Assembly: GCF_042432905.1 (NCBI RefSeq)
Contig: NZ_JBHLWI010000042.1
Span: 1-48,737, forward strand
Origin: Fontibacter flavus
Lineage (GTDB): Bacteria; Bacteroidota; Bacteroidia; Cytophagales; Cyclobacteriaceae
Direction: 5' to 3'
Length of the DNA stretch: 48,737 nt
Of this stretch, positions 1-7,728 are shown piece after piece (within the stretch, counting starts at the first letter, position 1; every line of letters begins with the position of its first letter). The position numbers were made by a program, and so were the translations under genes. The notes under the pieces are model-generated. The model made no database searches and was not told the DNA's origin. It saw nothing but the letters and a program-made list of their open reading frames with translations.

Positions 1-94
1 CATTAGTCGACCAGTATTATACGTGTCAAGGAAAAAATCTAATCAAAAATCCCCAATCATGACTTTAGATTTTCAAAATCAAAAAATTGCAGCA

Positions 95-122
95 TAAAAA
101 AGGCTGCCCTTTTCGGACAGCC
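95..122 (-). terminator. Possible minus-strand terminator hairpin
   Basis: GGCTGCCC at 102-109 pairs with GGACAGCC at 115-122 with one mismatch and a five-base loop. On the minus strand the stem is followed by a run of T (A-run at 96-101 on plus). It lies about 420 bases past the end of thyA, so which transcript it serves is unclear. Confidence 0.45.
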
Positions 123-133
123 CCCTGGATACC

Positions 134-191
134 ATGGATTTAAAATCCATTTTATCGCTTCTCGAAATTGAAAATTTCGAGAAGCGATAAA
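134..191. repeat. Tandem palindromes, including a 19-bp perfect stem
   Basis: An 8-bp palindrome (ATGGATTT/AAATCCAT, 134-150) abuts a perfect 19-bp inverted repeat (151-169 and 173-191) with a three-base loop. Neither strand has a T-run directly after the long stem, so it is not a standard terminator. It may be a REP-like or structured-RNA element. Confidence 0.6.
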
Positions 192-250
192 AAAAACATC
201 AATTTCATCTTAACCTGTTCATGTCCCCCGGATGAAGGAAAGGATTAAGT

Positions 251-300
251 TTAACCTTACAGACAAAGATTTCTCCCTTCAGTCGATATGACAAGGTTAA
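251..300. repeat. Small intergenic repeat-like element
   Basis: TTAACCTT at 251-258 and AAGGTTAA at 293-300 form an 8-bp inverted repeat around a core containing CTCCCTTCAGTCGATATGAC. Cores of this type resemble dispersed intergenic repeats of Bacteroidota from memory; only the inverted repeat is seen directly. Confidence 0.35.
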
Positions 301-541
301 GCCTTTACCCATAGCAATCCGCTTGAGTGAGGATAACTTTATTTGAAACAATTAAAAGATGAAGCTGTCCATCAGAAAAAGGATAGATACTAATTACAGC
401 TTTGCCTTGTCACTGCTATTAGATTTTTCTCAACTATTGCGGTTCCAAAGACAAATAAGTTTAATATATCATCTAATTCCGAAATCCACCTTTCGAAATT
501 CCAACTTCTAATAAATACTTTTTTCCTTACCTACGAGCAAA

Positions 542-1336
542 TTAAACCGCCACTTCCGCCTTGATATGCGGATGCGGATCGTAATTCAACAATTCAAAGT
601 CTTCGTATTTGAATTCAAAAATATCCTTCACATTAGGATTGATTTTCATGGTCGGTAGAGGTCTCAAGTCCCGGCTTAATTGTAATCTTGCTTGCTCTAA
701 GTGATTACTGTAAAGATGAGCATCACCAAAGGTGTGTACAAAATCACCCAATCCCAAACCACAAACCTGAGCTACCATCATAGTGAATAAAGCATAGGAT
801 GCAATGTTGAAGGGTACCCCTAGGAATACATCGGCACTTCTTTGATAGAGTTGACAGGAAAGTTTTCCGTCAGCCACATAAAACTGAAACAAGGTATGGC
901 ATGGAGGAAGGGCCATATTGTCCACATCCGCTACATTCCAGGCACTGACGATATGCCTTCTACTATCCGGCTTGGTTTTGATCTGGTGGATCAGGTTTTT
1001 GATCTGATCGATTTCTCCGCCCTTTCCGTCAGGCCAATGTCTCCACTGATATCCATAAACAGGTCCAAGATCTCCGTTTTCATCAGCCCATTCATTCCAA
1101 ATACTGACTTTGTTTTCGTTGAGGTATTTGATGTTGCTATCCCCTTTCAAAAACCATAACAGTTCAATAATGATAGAGCGAAGATGCAATTTCTTGGTGG
1201 TGACCACTGGGAATCCCTCTTCCAGATTAAACCTCATCTGATAACCAAACACGCTGATGGTTCCAGTACCTGTTCTGTCTTCTTTCTTTACACCATTGTC
1301 CAGGATGTGCTGCATCAAATCGTGATATTGCTTCAT
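542..1336 (-). CDS. thyA: Thymidylate synthase
   Basis: Makes dTMP from dUMP using methylene-tetrahydrofolate, in the cytoplasm. Starting at the internal ATG (1334-1336, protein MKQYHDLMQ) gives 264 residues, exactly the common bacterial length, and puts the nucleophile in the PPCHTLF motif at Cys146, the same number as in E. coli. The upstream ATG at 1363 would add nine residues (MPSIKSPKN) that are not part of the family. Other family landmarks visible are EDRTGTGT near residue 19, the QRSADVFLGVPFNIASYA segment (dUMP binding) and the C-terminal HPHIKAEVAV end. No dihydrofolate reductase gene is adjacent in this window. Identification is very secure. Confidence 0.97.
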   Translation of the reverse strand: MKQYHDLMQHILDNGVKKEDRTGTGTISVFGYQMRFNLEEGFPVVTTKKLHLRSIIIELLWFLKGDSNIKYLNENKVSIWNEWADENGDLGPVYGYQWRHWPDGKGGEIDQIKNLIHQIKTKPDSRRHIVSAWNVADVDNMALPPCHTLFQFYVADGKLSCQLYQRSADVFLGVPFNIASYALFTMMVAQVCGLGLGDFVHTFGDAHLYSNHLEQARLQLSRDLRPLPTMKINPNVKDIFEFKYEDFELLNYDPHPHIKAEVAV

Positions 1337-1448
1337 GTTTTTAGGGGATTTTATTGATGGCAATTTAGAAATATATGTAAAATAAGGAAAGAGGTTTTAT
1401 CAAATGCTCAAACATTTTGCAGTCTTTGCTGTATATTTTCATGTGCAA

Positions 1449-3719
1449 ATGTTTGATAAAAGGAAGTCTTTGATAAATCTTGTGTTGGCTTTGTTGCTAA
1501 CGCTTGCCATTATTGTTTTTCCACCTCCCATAATTTTTGATTATGATTTTGAGAGCTTCTTTCCTCAGGAAGATGAAGAATTGGCGTTTTATCAAAGTTT
1601 CAGGGAAGAATTCGGGAATGATAATGACTACTTGTTGATCGCTTTGGGGAATAATGGGAAAACAGTTTTTGAACGGGATTTTCTTCAAAAGGCTAATGGA
1701 TTGCAGTCAGATCTTGAAAAGTTGGAAGGAGTTGAAAAGATCGCCTCATTGCTTGAGTTGGAATCGCCCATTATCAGCCCATTCGGTGTCAGATACAGGA
1801 GATTATTGGATTGGTCCGATGAAGAGATTTTAAGCAGATCCAAAGAGAATATCCTTGAAAGTCAAAAATTCAAAGCTAATCTCATAAGTGAAGATGGGGC
1901 ATTTATCCTTTTGATCCTGCAACATCAGCAAAGAATCAGCAAAGTAGATGGAGACAGGCTTTTTGCACAAATTGAAACGCTTCTTTCTGCATCAGGTCTT
2001 CCTGTGGTTTATACTGCGGGTAAAATAAAAGCACAAGGGGAATTTGTACAGTTGATGCAAAATGAGTTTTCTTTTTTCCTGGGCATTTCTCTGATACTGA
2101 TCGTGCTGTTATTGCTGGTTATCTTCAGAAATGTTTGGGGGGTAATCATTCCGGTTGTGGTGATTGGGATAGGAGTGATTTGGAGCATTGCGCTTTCACT
2201 CTATGTCGGCAAACCATTGGATGTGATGTCTGTGATGCAGCCGACAGTCTTATCAGTGGTTGGATTGGCTGGAATGGTTCATTTTTTCAACCATTATTTG
2301 AAGCATCTTAGAGAGGGATTCGATAAAACCGAGGCCATAAAAAAATCTTTTTCCGAACTCTTTATTGCTGTTCTGCTTACCTGCATGACAACTGCAATAG
2401 GGTTTATTTCGCTGTATTTGACATCGGTACCTAGCCTTAAGTATTTTGGTTTGTATACTGGTTTTGGCGTATTGTTGATGTTTTTATCGATAATCCTGAT
2501 TACTCCGGGCCTATTGTATTTAGTGCCGGGATTTGAAAGTGATAAAATTGGGCGATTCACGGCATTTTGGCAGATATGGATGAGGAAGTTCTTGATTTTT
2601 GTTTTGAACAATAAAAAGAGGATTGTAATAGGGTTTGCGGTAGTTACAGTTTTGTCTGGGATATCGTTGGGAGGGTTAAAAGTAAACGGCTATATCCTGG
2701 ATAATTTGCCCATAGATCATGAATTGAGCAAATCCTTCAGTTTTTTTGATCAAAATTTCGGAGGTTCAAAACCTCTGGAGATTGCCTTGGGAAATGGAAA
2801 AGCTGCGGAAGACCTTTTGCAGAGAGAAGTATTGTTGGAAATAGATAAATTGGAAAAGTTTGTTCAGGAAACTTTCTCGTCTGCGGCTATCATATCTCCT
2901 TTGACCATCGTCAAAGAAATGAATCAGGCCCAAAATTCAGGTAATGAAAAGGCATATAGGGTTCCTTCCCAAGGACAGTTCCCAAGGATGCGTCCTTCCT
3001 TGAACATGATCATGGATAAAATGCCATTGAAAGTAATTTCTGATGATCTTCAGTCGGGAAGACTTTCCACAAGGACGGAAGATATGGGGAGTTTGCTTGG
3101 GAAGGACTTAAAAATGAAGCTGGAAGATTTTGTGGGAAATCAGATACAGCAAGATTTATTGGAAGTGAGGATTACAGGAACATCCCATTTGATTGATATC
3201 AGTCATGAAAGCGTTACCCAACAGATGGTAAAAGGCCTGGGTTTGGCTTTTGCAATTGTGGCCGTCATTGCCGGATTTCTTTTTCGATCGTGGAGGATTT
3301 CATTTTTTGTGCTTTTACCCAATATCATACCTTTATTGTGGATGTGTGGGGTGATGTGGTTATTGGGGATTGAATTGAAACTGACCACAGCCATCCTTTT
3401 TACAGTTGCTTTTGGTATCGCAGTAGATGACAGCATTCACTTTATGTCCAAGTTTAGGCTAGAATTGGGGAAAGGGAAACCATGGCTATATGCCTTAAAG
3501 AGAACATTTCTTGAAACAGGAAAGGCTATTATCCTGAGTACGGTGATATTGGTTTCAGGATTTTCTATACTGATGCTTAGCGAATTCGGAGTAACCTATT
3601 ATTCAGGTCTATTGATCAGCCTGGCACTCATCTTTGCACTAATGGCTGATTTGATGCTCTTACCTATTTTGTTGTTGTTTTTAGGGAATGTTTGGAAAAA
3701 GAAAAAAGCTAATCAATAG
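1449..3719 (+). CDS. RND-superfamily (MMPL/SSD-type) membrane transporter
   Basis: A predicted inner-membrane exporter of the RND superfamily, 756 residues from the ATG at 1449 (MFDKRKSLINLVLAL). The protein has two similar halves: an N-terminal membrane segment, a periplasmic loop, then five to six membrane segments, repeated once. The second half carries the RND motif TVAFGIAVDDSIHF (near residue 655), in which acidic residues typically couple transport to protons. An upstream in-frame ATG at 1404 would add 15 residues (MLKHFAVFAVYFHVQ), but these precede the natural basic-then-hydrophobic start, so I prefer 1449. The substrate cannot be told from sequence; relatives include lipid and hopanoid transporters. 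It ends 11 bases inside the convergent gene that follows, with no terminator between them. Confidence 0.85.
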   Translation: MFDKRKSLINLVLALLLTLAIIVFPPPIIFDYDFESFFPQEDEELAFYQSFREEFGNDNDYLLIALGNNGKTVFERDFLQKANGLQSDLEKLEGVEKIASLLELESPIISPFGVRYRRLLDWSDEEILSRSKENILESQKFKANLISEDGAFILLILQHQQRISKVDGDRLFAQIETLLSASGLPVVYTAGKIKAQGEFVQLMQNEFSFFLGISLILIVLLLLVIFRNVWGVIIPVVVIGIGVIWSIALSLYVGKPLDVMSVMQPTVLSVVGLAGMVHFFNHYLKHLREGFDKTEAIKKSFSELFIAVLLTCMTTAIGFISLYLTSVPSLKYFGLYTGFGVLLMFLSIILITPGLLYLVPGFESDKIGRFTAFWQIWMRKFLIFVLNNKKRIVIGFAVVTVLSGISLGGLKVNGYILDNLPIDHELSKSFSFFDQNFGGSKPLEIALGNGKAAEDLLQREVLLEIDKLEKFVQETFSSAAIISPLTIVKEMNQAQNSGNEKAYRVPSQGQFPRMRPSLNMIMDKMPLKVISDDLQSGRLSTRTEDMGSLLGKDLKMKLEDFVGNQIQQDLLEVRITGTSHLIDISHESVTQQMVKGLGLAFAIVAVIAGFLFRSWRISFFVLLPNIIPLLWMCGVMWLLGIELKLTTAILFTVAFGIAVDDSIHFMSKFRLELGKGKPWLYALKRTFLETGKAIILSTVILVSGFSILMLSEFGVTYYSGLLISLALIFALMADLMLLPILLLFLGNVWKKKKANQ

Positions 3720-4788
3720 TCTCTTCAGGATTGATCTTTTGAAGTGGTTTTTCCCAACTGAAGGAGGCTGAGATAGGGTAGTGGTCTGAATAATCTACTT
3801 CCTTGTGGGTTTTGAATTGTAGGGCATTCAAGGGGTTTTCATAAAAAATATTGTCAATCCTCAGGAAGAAAAGTACTTTGTTGTACGTGAAACCAAAGCC
3901 TCTTCCGGCCTTTTCAAAAGCATTATTCATATACTTTTTCAAAGTGAAATAGGTATAACTGTAAGGCACATCATTGAAATCGCCAACCAAAATATTGACA
4001 TATGGGCTGTTTTTCATATGCTCTTCCAGAATGCCCAATTGAGAGGCTCTGACTACTTGACCATTTTTCAGCTTTTTAAGCGTTTGTCTGTAATTTTCCT
4101 TAATACCGTCAAGGTTATTGAGGTTTTCTGATTCAATGCTCATGGATTCCAAATGCGCATTATAAATCCTTAGGGTATCTTTATCCACTTTGATGTCCGC
4201 AAAAATTACCCCATTATTTCTGCGGGTATCGAATACTTTTCCTTCATTGATGATGGGGTATTTGGAAAAAATGGCCAAGCCATAGGATTTCGCTCGGGGC
4301 TTTCCTTCTATAATTTGGTAAGAATATTCATATCCCTGGTCAGTCCCTAAAAGCTTAATGGCATTTCTGGAAGGCGTGGTTGGATCTTGGTAAAATTCCT
4401 GAAAACACTTGATATCTGAAGGATTGTCCTGCAGCCATTTGATAATGTTTTTATTGGTTTCCTTGCTGTCTCCGTTGTTTCGAGAATAGGAAAAAAGCGC
4501 AACATTATAACTTAAAATGGATAAACCATTTTCATCACTTTGTTCTTTGGGCATTTGAAAAGTAATTCCGACAAATTTCCATCCAGCCAATAGGACAATC
4601 AAGGGAAGAATGGCCAATTTTCTTTTCGCCAATACCAAGAGGAAAAAGACAAGAGCATTAATGATCAAGAGAACAGGAATGGTCAAGGTGATCAATCCCA
4701 CGTAGGGAAAAAATTCAGGTGAAATATAGACACTGTAGAACAGCGCCAATGAAACCAAAAATATAAGGCTGGTAATGAATCTGACCAT
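3709..4788 (-). CDS. Membrane-anchored endonuclease/exonuclease/phosphatase family protein
   Basis: 359 residues. Three hydrophobic segments in the first about 95 residues (including SLIFLVSLALFYSVY and the LVFFLLVLAKRKLAILPLIVLLAGW region) anchor a C-terminal EEP (DNase I-like) catalytic domain. Visible catalytic motifs are LSYNVALFSY, CFQEFYQD (metal-binding Glu), IYNAHLES, ILVGDFNDVPYS (Asp/Asn pair) and the final YSDHYPI (Asp-His). Family members cleave phosphodiesters in nucleic acids, inositol phosphates or lipids; the substrate here is unknown. With the N-terminal membrane region the catalytic domain probably faces the periplasm. This architecture is common in Bacteroidota. Its 3' end overlaps the 3' end of the convergent transporter gene by 11 bases. 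Confidence 0.85.
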   Translation of the reverse strand: MVRFITSLIFLVSLALFYSVYISPEFFPYVGLITLTIPVLLIINALVFFLLVLAKRKLAILPLIVLLAGWKFVGITFQMPKEQSDENGLSILSYNVALFSYSRNNGDSKETNKNIIKWLQDNPSDIKCFQEFYQDPTTPSRNAIKLLGTDQGYEYSYQIIEGKPRAKSYGLAIFSKYPIINEGKVFDTRRNNGVIFADIKVDKDTLRIYNAHLESMSIESENLNNLDGIKENYRQTLKKLKNGQVVRASQLGILEEHMKNSPYVNILVGDFNDVPYSYTYFTLKKYMNNAFEKAGRGFGFTYNKVLFFLRIDNIFYENPLNALQFKTHKEVDYSDHYPISASFSWEKPLQKINPEETID

Positions 4789-4960
4789 GTAATAGATTTT
4801 ACAACACGAAATTAGAAGTTAAACGTCCCCTATGCAAATGAAGATATGGTCATGGGTAAAAATAGAATAAAAAATGAGAATTTATGATTGCTAAACCCAA
4901 TGATTTGCCTTCGGCCATGATGACTTTTGGATAGTAACTACAAATGGAGAGGATTTTCAT

Positions 4961-5005
4961 GAAAAATCCGAAGCTTTAGATCATTGCCTTTCTAAAGCTT
5001 CGGAT
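4961..5005 (-). terminator. Rho-independent terminator of the M24 peptidase gene
   Basis: A perfect 15-bp inverted repeat (4966-4980 with 4991-5005, stem ATCCGAAGCTTTAGA) with a 10-base loop. On the minus strand it is followed by a T-run (4962-4966), ten bases past the stop codon of the M24 gene. Confidence 0.85.
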
Positions 5006-5014
5006 ATAAGACTT

Positions 5015-6358
5015 TTATTTGATCAGGATCAATTCTTCCTGTGGTTTGATCAGGTATCGAGCCCCATCTTTGGTGACAACAGCTGTTTCTTCCACGGACA
5101 TGGTTTTGGTGCCGCCATTAGGAAGCTTCCAGGCATGGAATCCATCGAATGCGAAAAGCATACCCTCTTTCAGTGGCTTTACAGCAGTAGGCCTTACACT
5201 TGGATCAGGTAACAACCCACCTCCGAGGCTAGGTCCAATATCATGGGCTACATAGCCCACCGGGTGACCTGTACTCCACATGACGGGTTCTGAACCCCTT
5301 TCAGCCATCCAATCTCTTTGGGCTTTGTCGACTTGATAGCCTAGTACACCCGGCTTCATGGCAGCAAGGGCAATACGGTTTCCTCCAATTGAAGATTCGA
5401 AATAATATTGTACAGAATCAGGTGCTTGTGTTTCTCCTTCTCTCAATACATAAGCGAATCTTTGGATATCAGAAACCCACATATCCCATACCCTGATCCC
5501 GAAATCCGTTTGGATAACGTCACCTGGCATGATAACCTTTTCGGTAGCATGAGAGTGGCCTCTATCGGGACCTGAATTGATGTTTGGGTTTTGGTCAGGA
5601 TGCCATGCATCTGTTACACCGTATTGTTCCATTTTCTTTTTCAGGAATTTGGCCACATCTGCATCTGTGCTTTTTCCAGGGACTACCTGGGCATATGCTT
5701 CCACTTGCCATTGGGCAGTCAGTTCTGCAGCTTTGGTCATGATGTCGACTTCAGCAGGAAGTTTGACAGAAAGCCATTCATAAATCAATTCATCAGCTGA
5801 GACCAATTTATTGGCCTGTGAACCAAGTGCTTTTTCCAAACTGATTTTCTGGGTAGAACTCAATCCATCTGCCAGTGCATTTTCCTCTGAGTAATTGACA
5901 GCTATTTTGGCGAAATTCTTAGATTGGATAAAAGCTGATGCATCTGCTATGGCCGAACTGCCCCTGTCAACAGGGATCACTTCATCATGGATCTTAAGGT
6001 CTGCCAGTGCAGTGGCCTCCCCAATCGGTGAGTAAACCACTGATTTTACCGCATTTTGCTCTAAATAGAATAAAAACAAAGCAGTGCCACCAGCATTTTC
6101 ACCTCCAATGTGATGGGCGATTGGGTCATTGTTGTTTTCTCGGCATACGATAATCCATGCATCCACACCGGCAGCCCTCATGGCTTCAGGAAGCAGTTTT
6201 TGGATACGTTCTTTTCTGATTTCAGGCCATGGACTTGGGCCCTCAAAAGGATTTTCAAATGTTTTTTCCACTGCTGCTTGCTCCTGGCAGGAAAAAATTA
6301 AGGTTAAAGAAAGCAGGAAAACTAAGCCCGCCATAAAATTGAATTGTTTTCTTTTCAT
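5015..6358 (-). CDS. M24-family metallopeptidase lipoprotein (Xaa-Pro peptidase-like)
   Basis: 447 residues. An N-terminal signal ends in the lipobox LIFSC (Cys24), so it is probably a lipoprotein at the cell surface or periplasm. Residues about 45-200 form the creatinase-like N domain and 205-440 the pita-bread catalytic fold. The metal ligands are recognisable: Asp285 (QTDFG), Asp297 (VSDIQ), a His in STGHPVGYVAHD (365 or 372) and Glu424 (SVEETAVV). At the position of the usual GMVFTIEP glutamate there is Asp405 (GMLFAFDGF), which may alter metal binding or mark a subfamily. It likely cleaves N-terminal residues next to proline or a related peptide bond; the true substrate is unknown. Monocistronic, with its own terminator. 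Confidence 0.88.
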   Translation of the reverse strand: MKRKQFNFMAGLVFLLSLTLIFSCQEQAAVEKTFENPFEGPSPWPEIRKERIQKLLPEAMRAAGVDAWIIVCRENNNDPIAHHIGGENAGGTALFLFYLEQNAVKSVVYSPIGEATALADLKIHDEVIPVDRGSSAIADASAFIQSKNFAKIAVNYSEENALADGLSSTQKISLEKALGSQANKLVSADELIYEWLSVKLPAEVDIMTKAAELTAQWQVEAYAQVVPGKSTDADVAKFLKKKMEQYGVTDAWHPDQNPNINSGPDRGHSHATEKVIMPGDVIQTDFGIRVWDMWVSDIQRFAYVLREGETQAPDSVQYYFESSIGGNRIALAAMKPGVLGYQVDKAQRDWMAERGSEPVMWSTGHPVGYVAHDIGPSLGGGLLPDPSVRPTAVKPLKEGMLFAFDGFHAWKLPNGGTKTMSVEETAVVTKDGARYLIKPQEELILIK

Positions 6359-6580
6359 AGAATGTTGGAAATGGTATGTTATTTCAGATATGAAATGTAA
6401 TGATTTCTGATTGAGAATTAAAAGGCTTTTTGATTCTTGAGAGTTGTTGGCAGGTCATTGTAACAAAATCTTATCTGAAGAAAGTATGCTGATTTGGAAT
6501 GGCTTTTGTTTGAACAGACAATAAAATTTTATCGATATTGGGAAAATTCATATCTTCGAAATCCTAAAAACAACAACTCT

Positions 6581-7156
6581 ATGAAAAAACCAAACTTGTT
6601 GATGTTAGCTGTTTTAACAGCTGGTACAATGTTTTTCTTTGGATGTGGCGGTGAAAAAGCTGCCGAAACCACGGAATCAGTGGAAGAAGTGGCGGAAGAA
6701 GTCCAAGCACAAGACCAAAGAACAAGTCCTTTGAGGTCTCTTGAAGGAAATATTGGAGAAACCAAACTGAGAGTTCAATATGGTGCTCCTTCAGTGAAAG
6801 GAAGAGTTATCTGGGGTGACCTGGTTCCATATAACGAAGTATGGAGGACGGGCGCTAATGAATCTACGTATGTGGATTTCAGTGCGGATGTGACTGTAGA
6901 AGGCCAACCATTGAAAGCAGGCAGATACTCTCTTTTTACCATCCCGAAAGCTTCCGGTAAGTGGACGGTGATTTTCAATTCAGAGTGGGATCTGGAGCAT
7001 GGACATTTCCAGTATAAGCAGGAAAATGATGTGCTAAGAGTGGAATCTACCCCAGAGTGGGTTTCTGAAAGTCAGGAACAGTTAAGTATTGCCATTGAAT
7101 CACCTGGAATTGTGGTGAGATGGGAAAAGCTAGTTTTGCCTATAGCAATACAATAA
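6581..7156 (+). CDS. DUF2911 family lipoprotein
   Basis: 191 residues from the ATG at 6581. The upstream reading frame begins without a credible signal, whereas this start gives a clean lipoprotein signal MKKPNLLMLAVL... with lipobox FFGC (Cys22). An acidic linker (EESVEEVAEEV type, residues about 28-42) leads to the DUF2911 domain, recognised by LRVQYGAPSVKGR, WRTGANESTYVDF and LKAGRYSLFTIP. The domain is found mostly in Bacteroidota and has no known biochemical role. A weak promoter-like TATCTTCG lies at 6551-6558. It is followed at once by a strong terminator, so it is probably a single-gene unit. Confidence 0.85.
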   Translation: MKKPNLLMLAVLTAGTMFFFGCGGEKAAETTESVEEVAEEVQAQDQRTSPLRSLEGNIGETKLRVQYGAPSVKGRVIWGDLVPYNEVWRTGANESTYVDFSADVTVEGQPLKAGRYSLFTIPKASGKWTVIFNSEWDLEHGHFQYKQENDVLRVESTPEWVSESQEQLSIAIESPGIVVRWEKLVLPIAIQ

Positions 7157-7178
7157 TCAGGATTAAGATAAAATCAAG

Positions 7179-7211
7179 AGAGGCTGCTTTTTAAGGCAGC
7201 CTCTTTTTTTT
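7179..7211 (+). terminator. Rho-independent terminator after the DUF2911 gene
   Basis: A 9-bp stem (AGAGGCTGC at 7179-7187, GCAGCCTCT at 7196-7204) with an 8-base loop, followed by a run of eight T. Confidence 0.9.
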
Positions 7212-7728
7212 GATTTAAAAAAATTAACCTCTCCATTCAATATTTTTTGATTTTGAGCCTAAAATATTTCAGGTTCAGTTACTGCAGGGAAAAATAGATC
7301 GTTTATGGATATCAAAATTACCTTGTGGAATCTTTGTTGAGAAATTCTAATCGGATAAGTGAAAAAATATAGAGAGGTGTTAAAAAAAAGCTGTTTTTAT
7401 TAATGTTTTTTGAAAGATTTAAGGTGTGTATTGAAGAAATAAGAAAGGCTTGCTTTCTTAAATCCTTTTTTTCAAGCTAATTCCATAATTTGAAATTGGA
7501 GCAGAAACCTGGCAGGTTTATAATAATTTCGTGCAAAAAAAGCGATATTAGAGTTAAAACCTGCCAGGTTTTAGAGTGAATATACTTGAAAATTGAACAA
7601 TTATAATAAGGCTTAAGTCAACTAATTTAGAGAAAAAAATCCTGTCTTTTAAAAATTCAAGTTGTCATCATGTATTTATTAACCAATTCCAAGTAAATTG
7701 TTGGTTCCTTAATTCACTCTGAAAAAAC
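7212..7728. other. Gene-free AT-rich region with a palindrome pair
   Basis: No coding sequence seen. Apart from the paired palindromes at 7505-7572 (separate entry) it is AT-rich and unremarkable. It must contain the promoter of the acylase gene, but I cannot place one with confidence. Confidence 0.5.
7505..7572. repeat. REP-like pair of CCTGGCAGG palindromes
   Basis: AAACCTGGCAGGTTT (7505-7519) and AAAACCTGCCAGGTTTT (7556-7572) are each self-complementary apart from the centre and are inverted relative to each other, 36 bases apart. This word is familiar from memory as a dispersed extragenic palindrome in Bacteroidota genomes, possibly mobilised by REP-associated transposases; none is encoded here. 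Confidence 0.6.

Larger units (their letters stand above)
1..541. other. Gene-free region with several inverted repeats
   Basis: I see no convincing coding sequence or tRNA here. The stretch holds three adjacent hairpin-forming sequences (about 102-122, 134-150 and 151-191) and a repeat-like segment at 251-300 bounded by an 8-base inverted repeat, listed separately. The rest is AT-rich with no recognisable signal. Confidence 0.6.

Noticed and set aside
441..490. Minus-strand promoter-like TGTCTTTG
   Set aside because: It differs from TAnnTTTG, lacks a -33 box at the right distance and has no gene after it in the window.
842..1159. 105-residue plus-strand frame inside thyA
   Set aside because: Shadow of the strongly conserved thyA coding sequence on the other strand.
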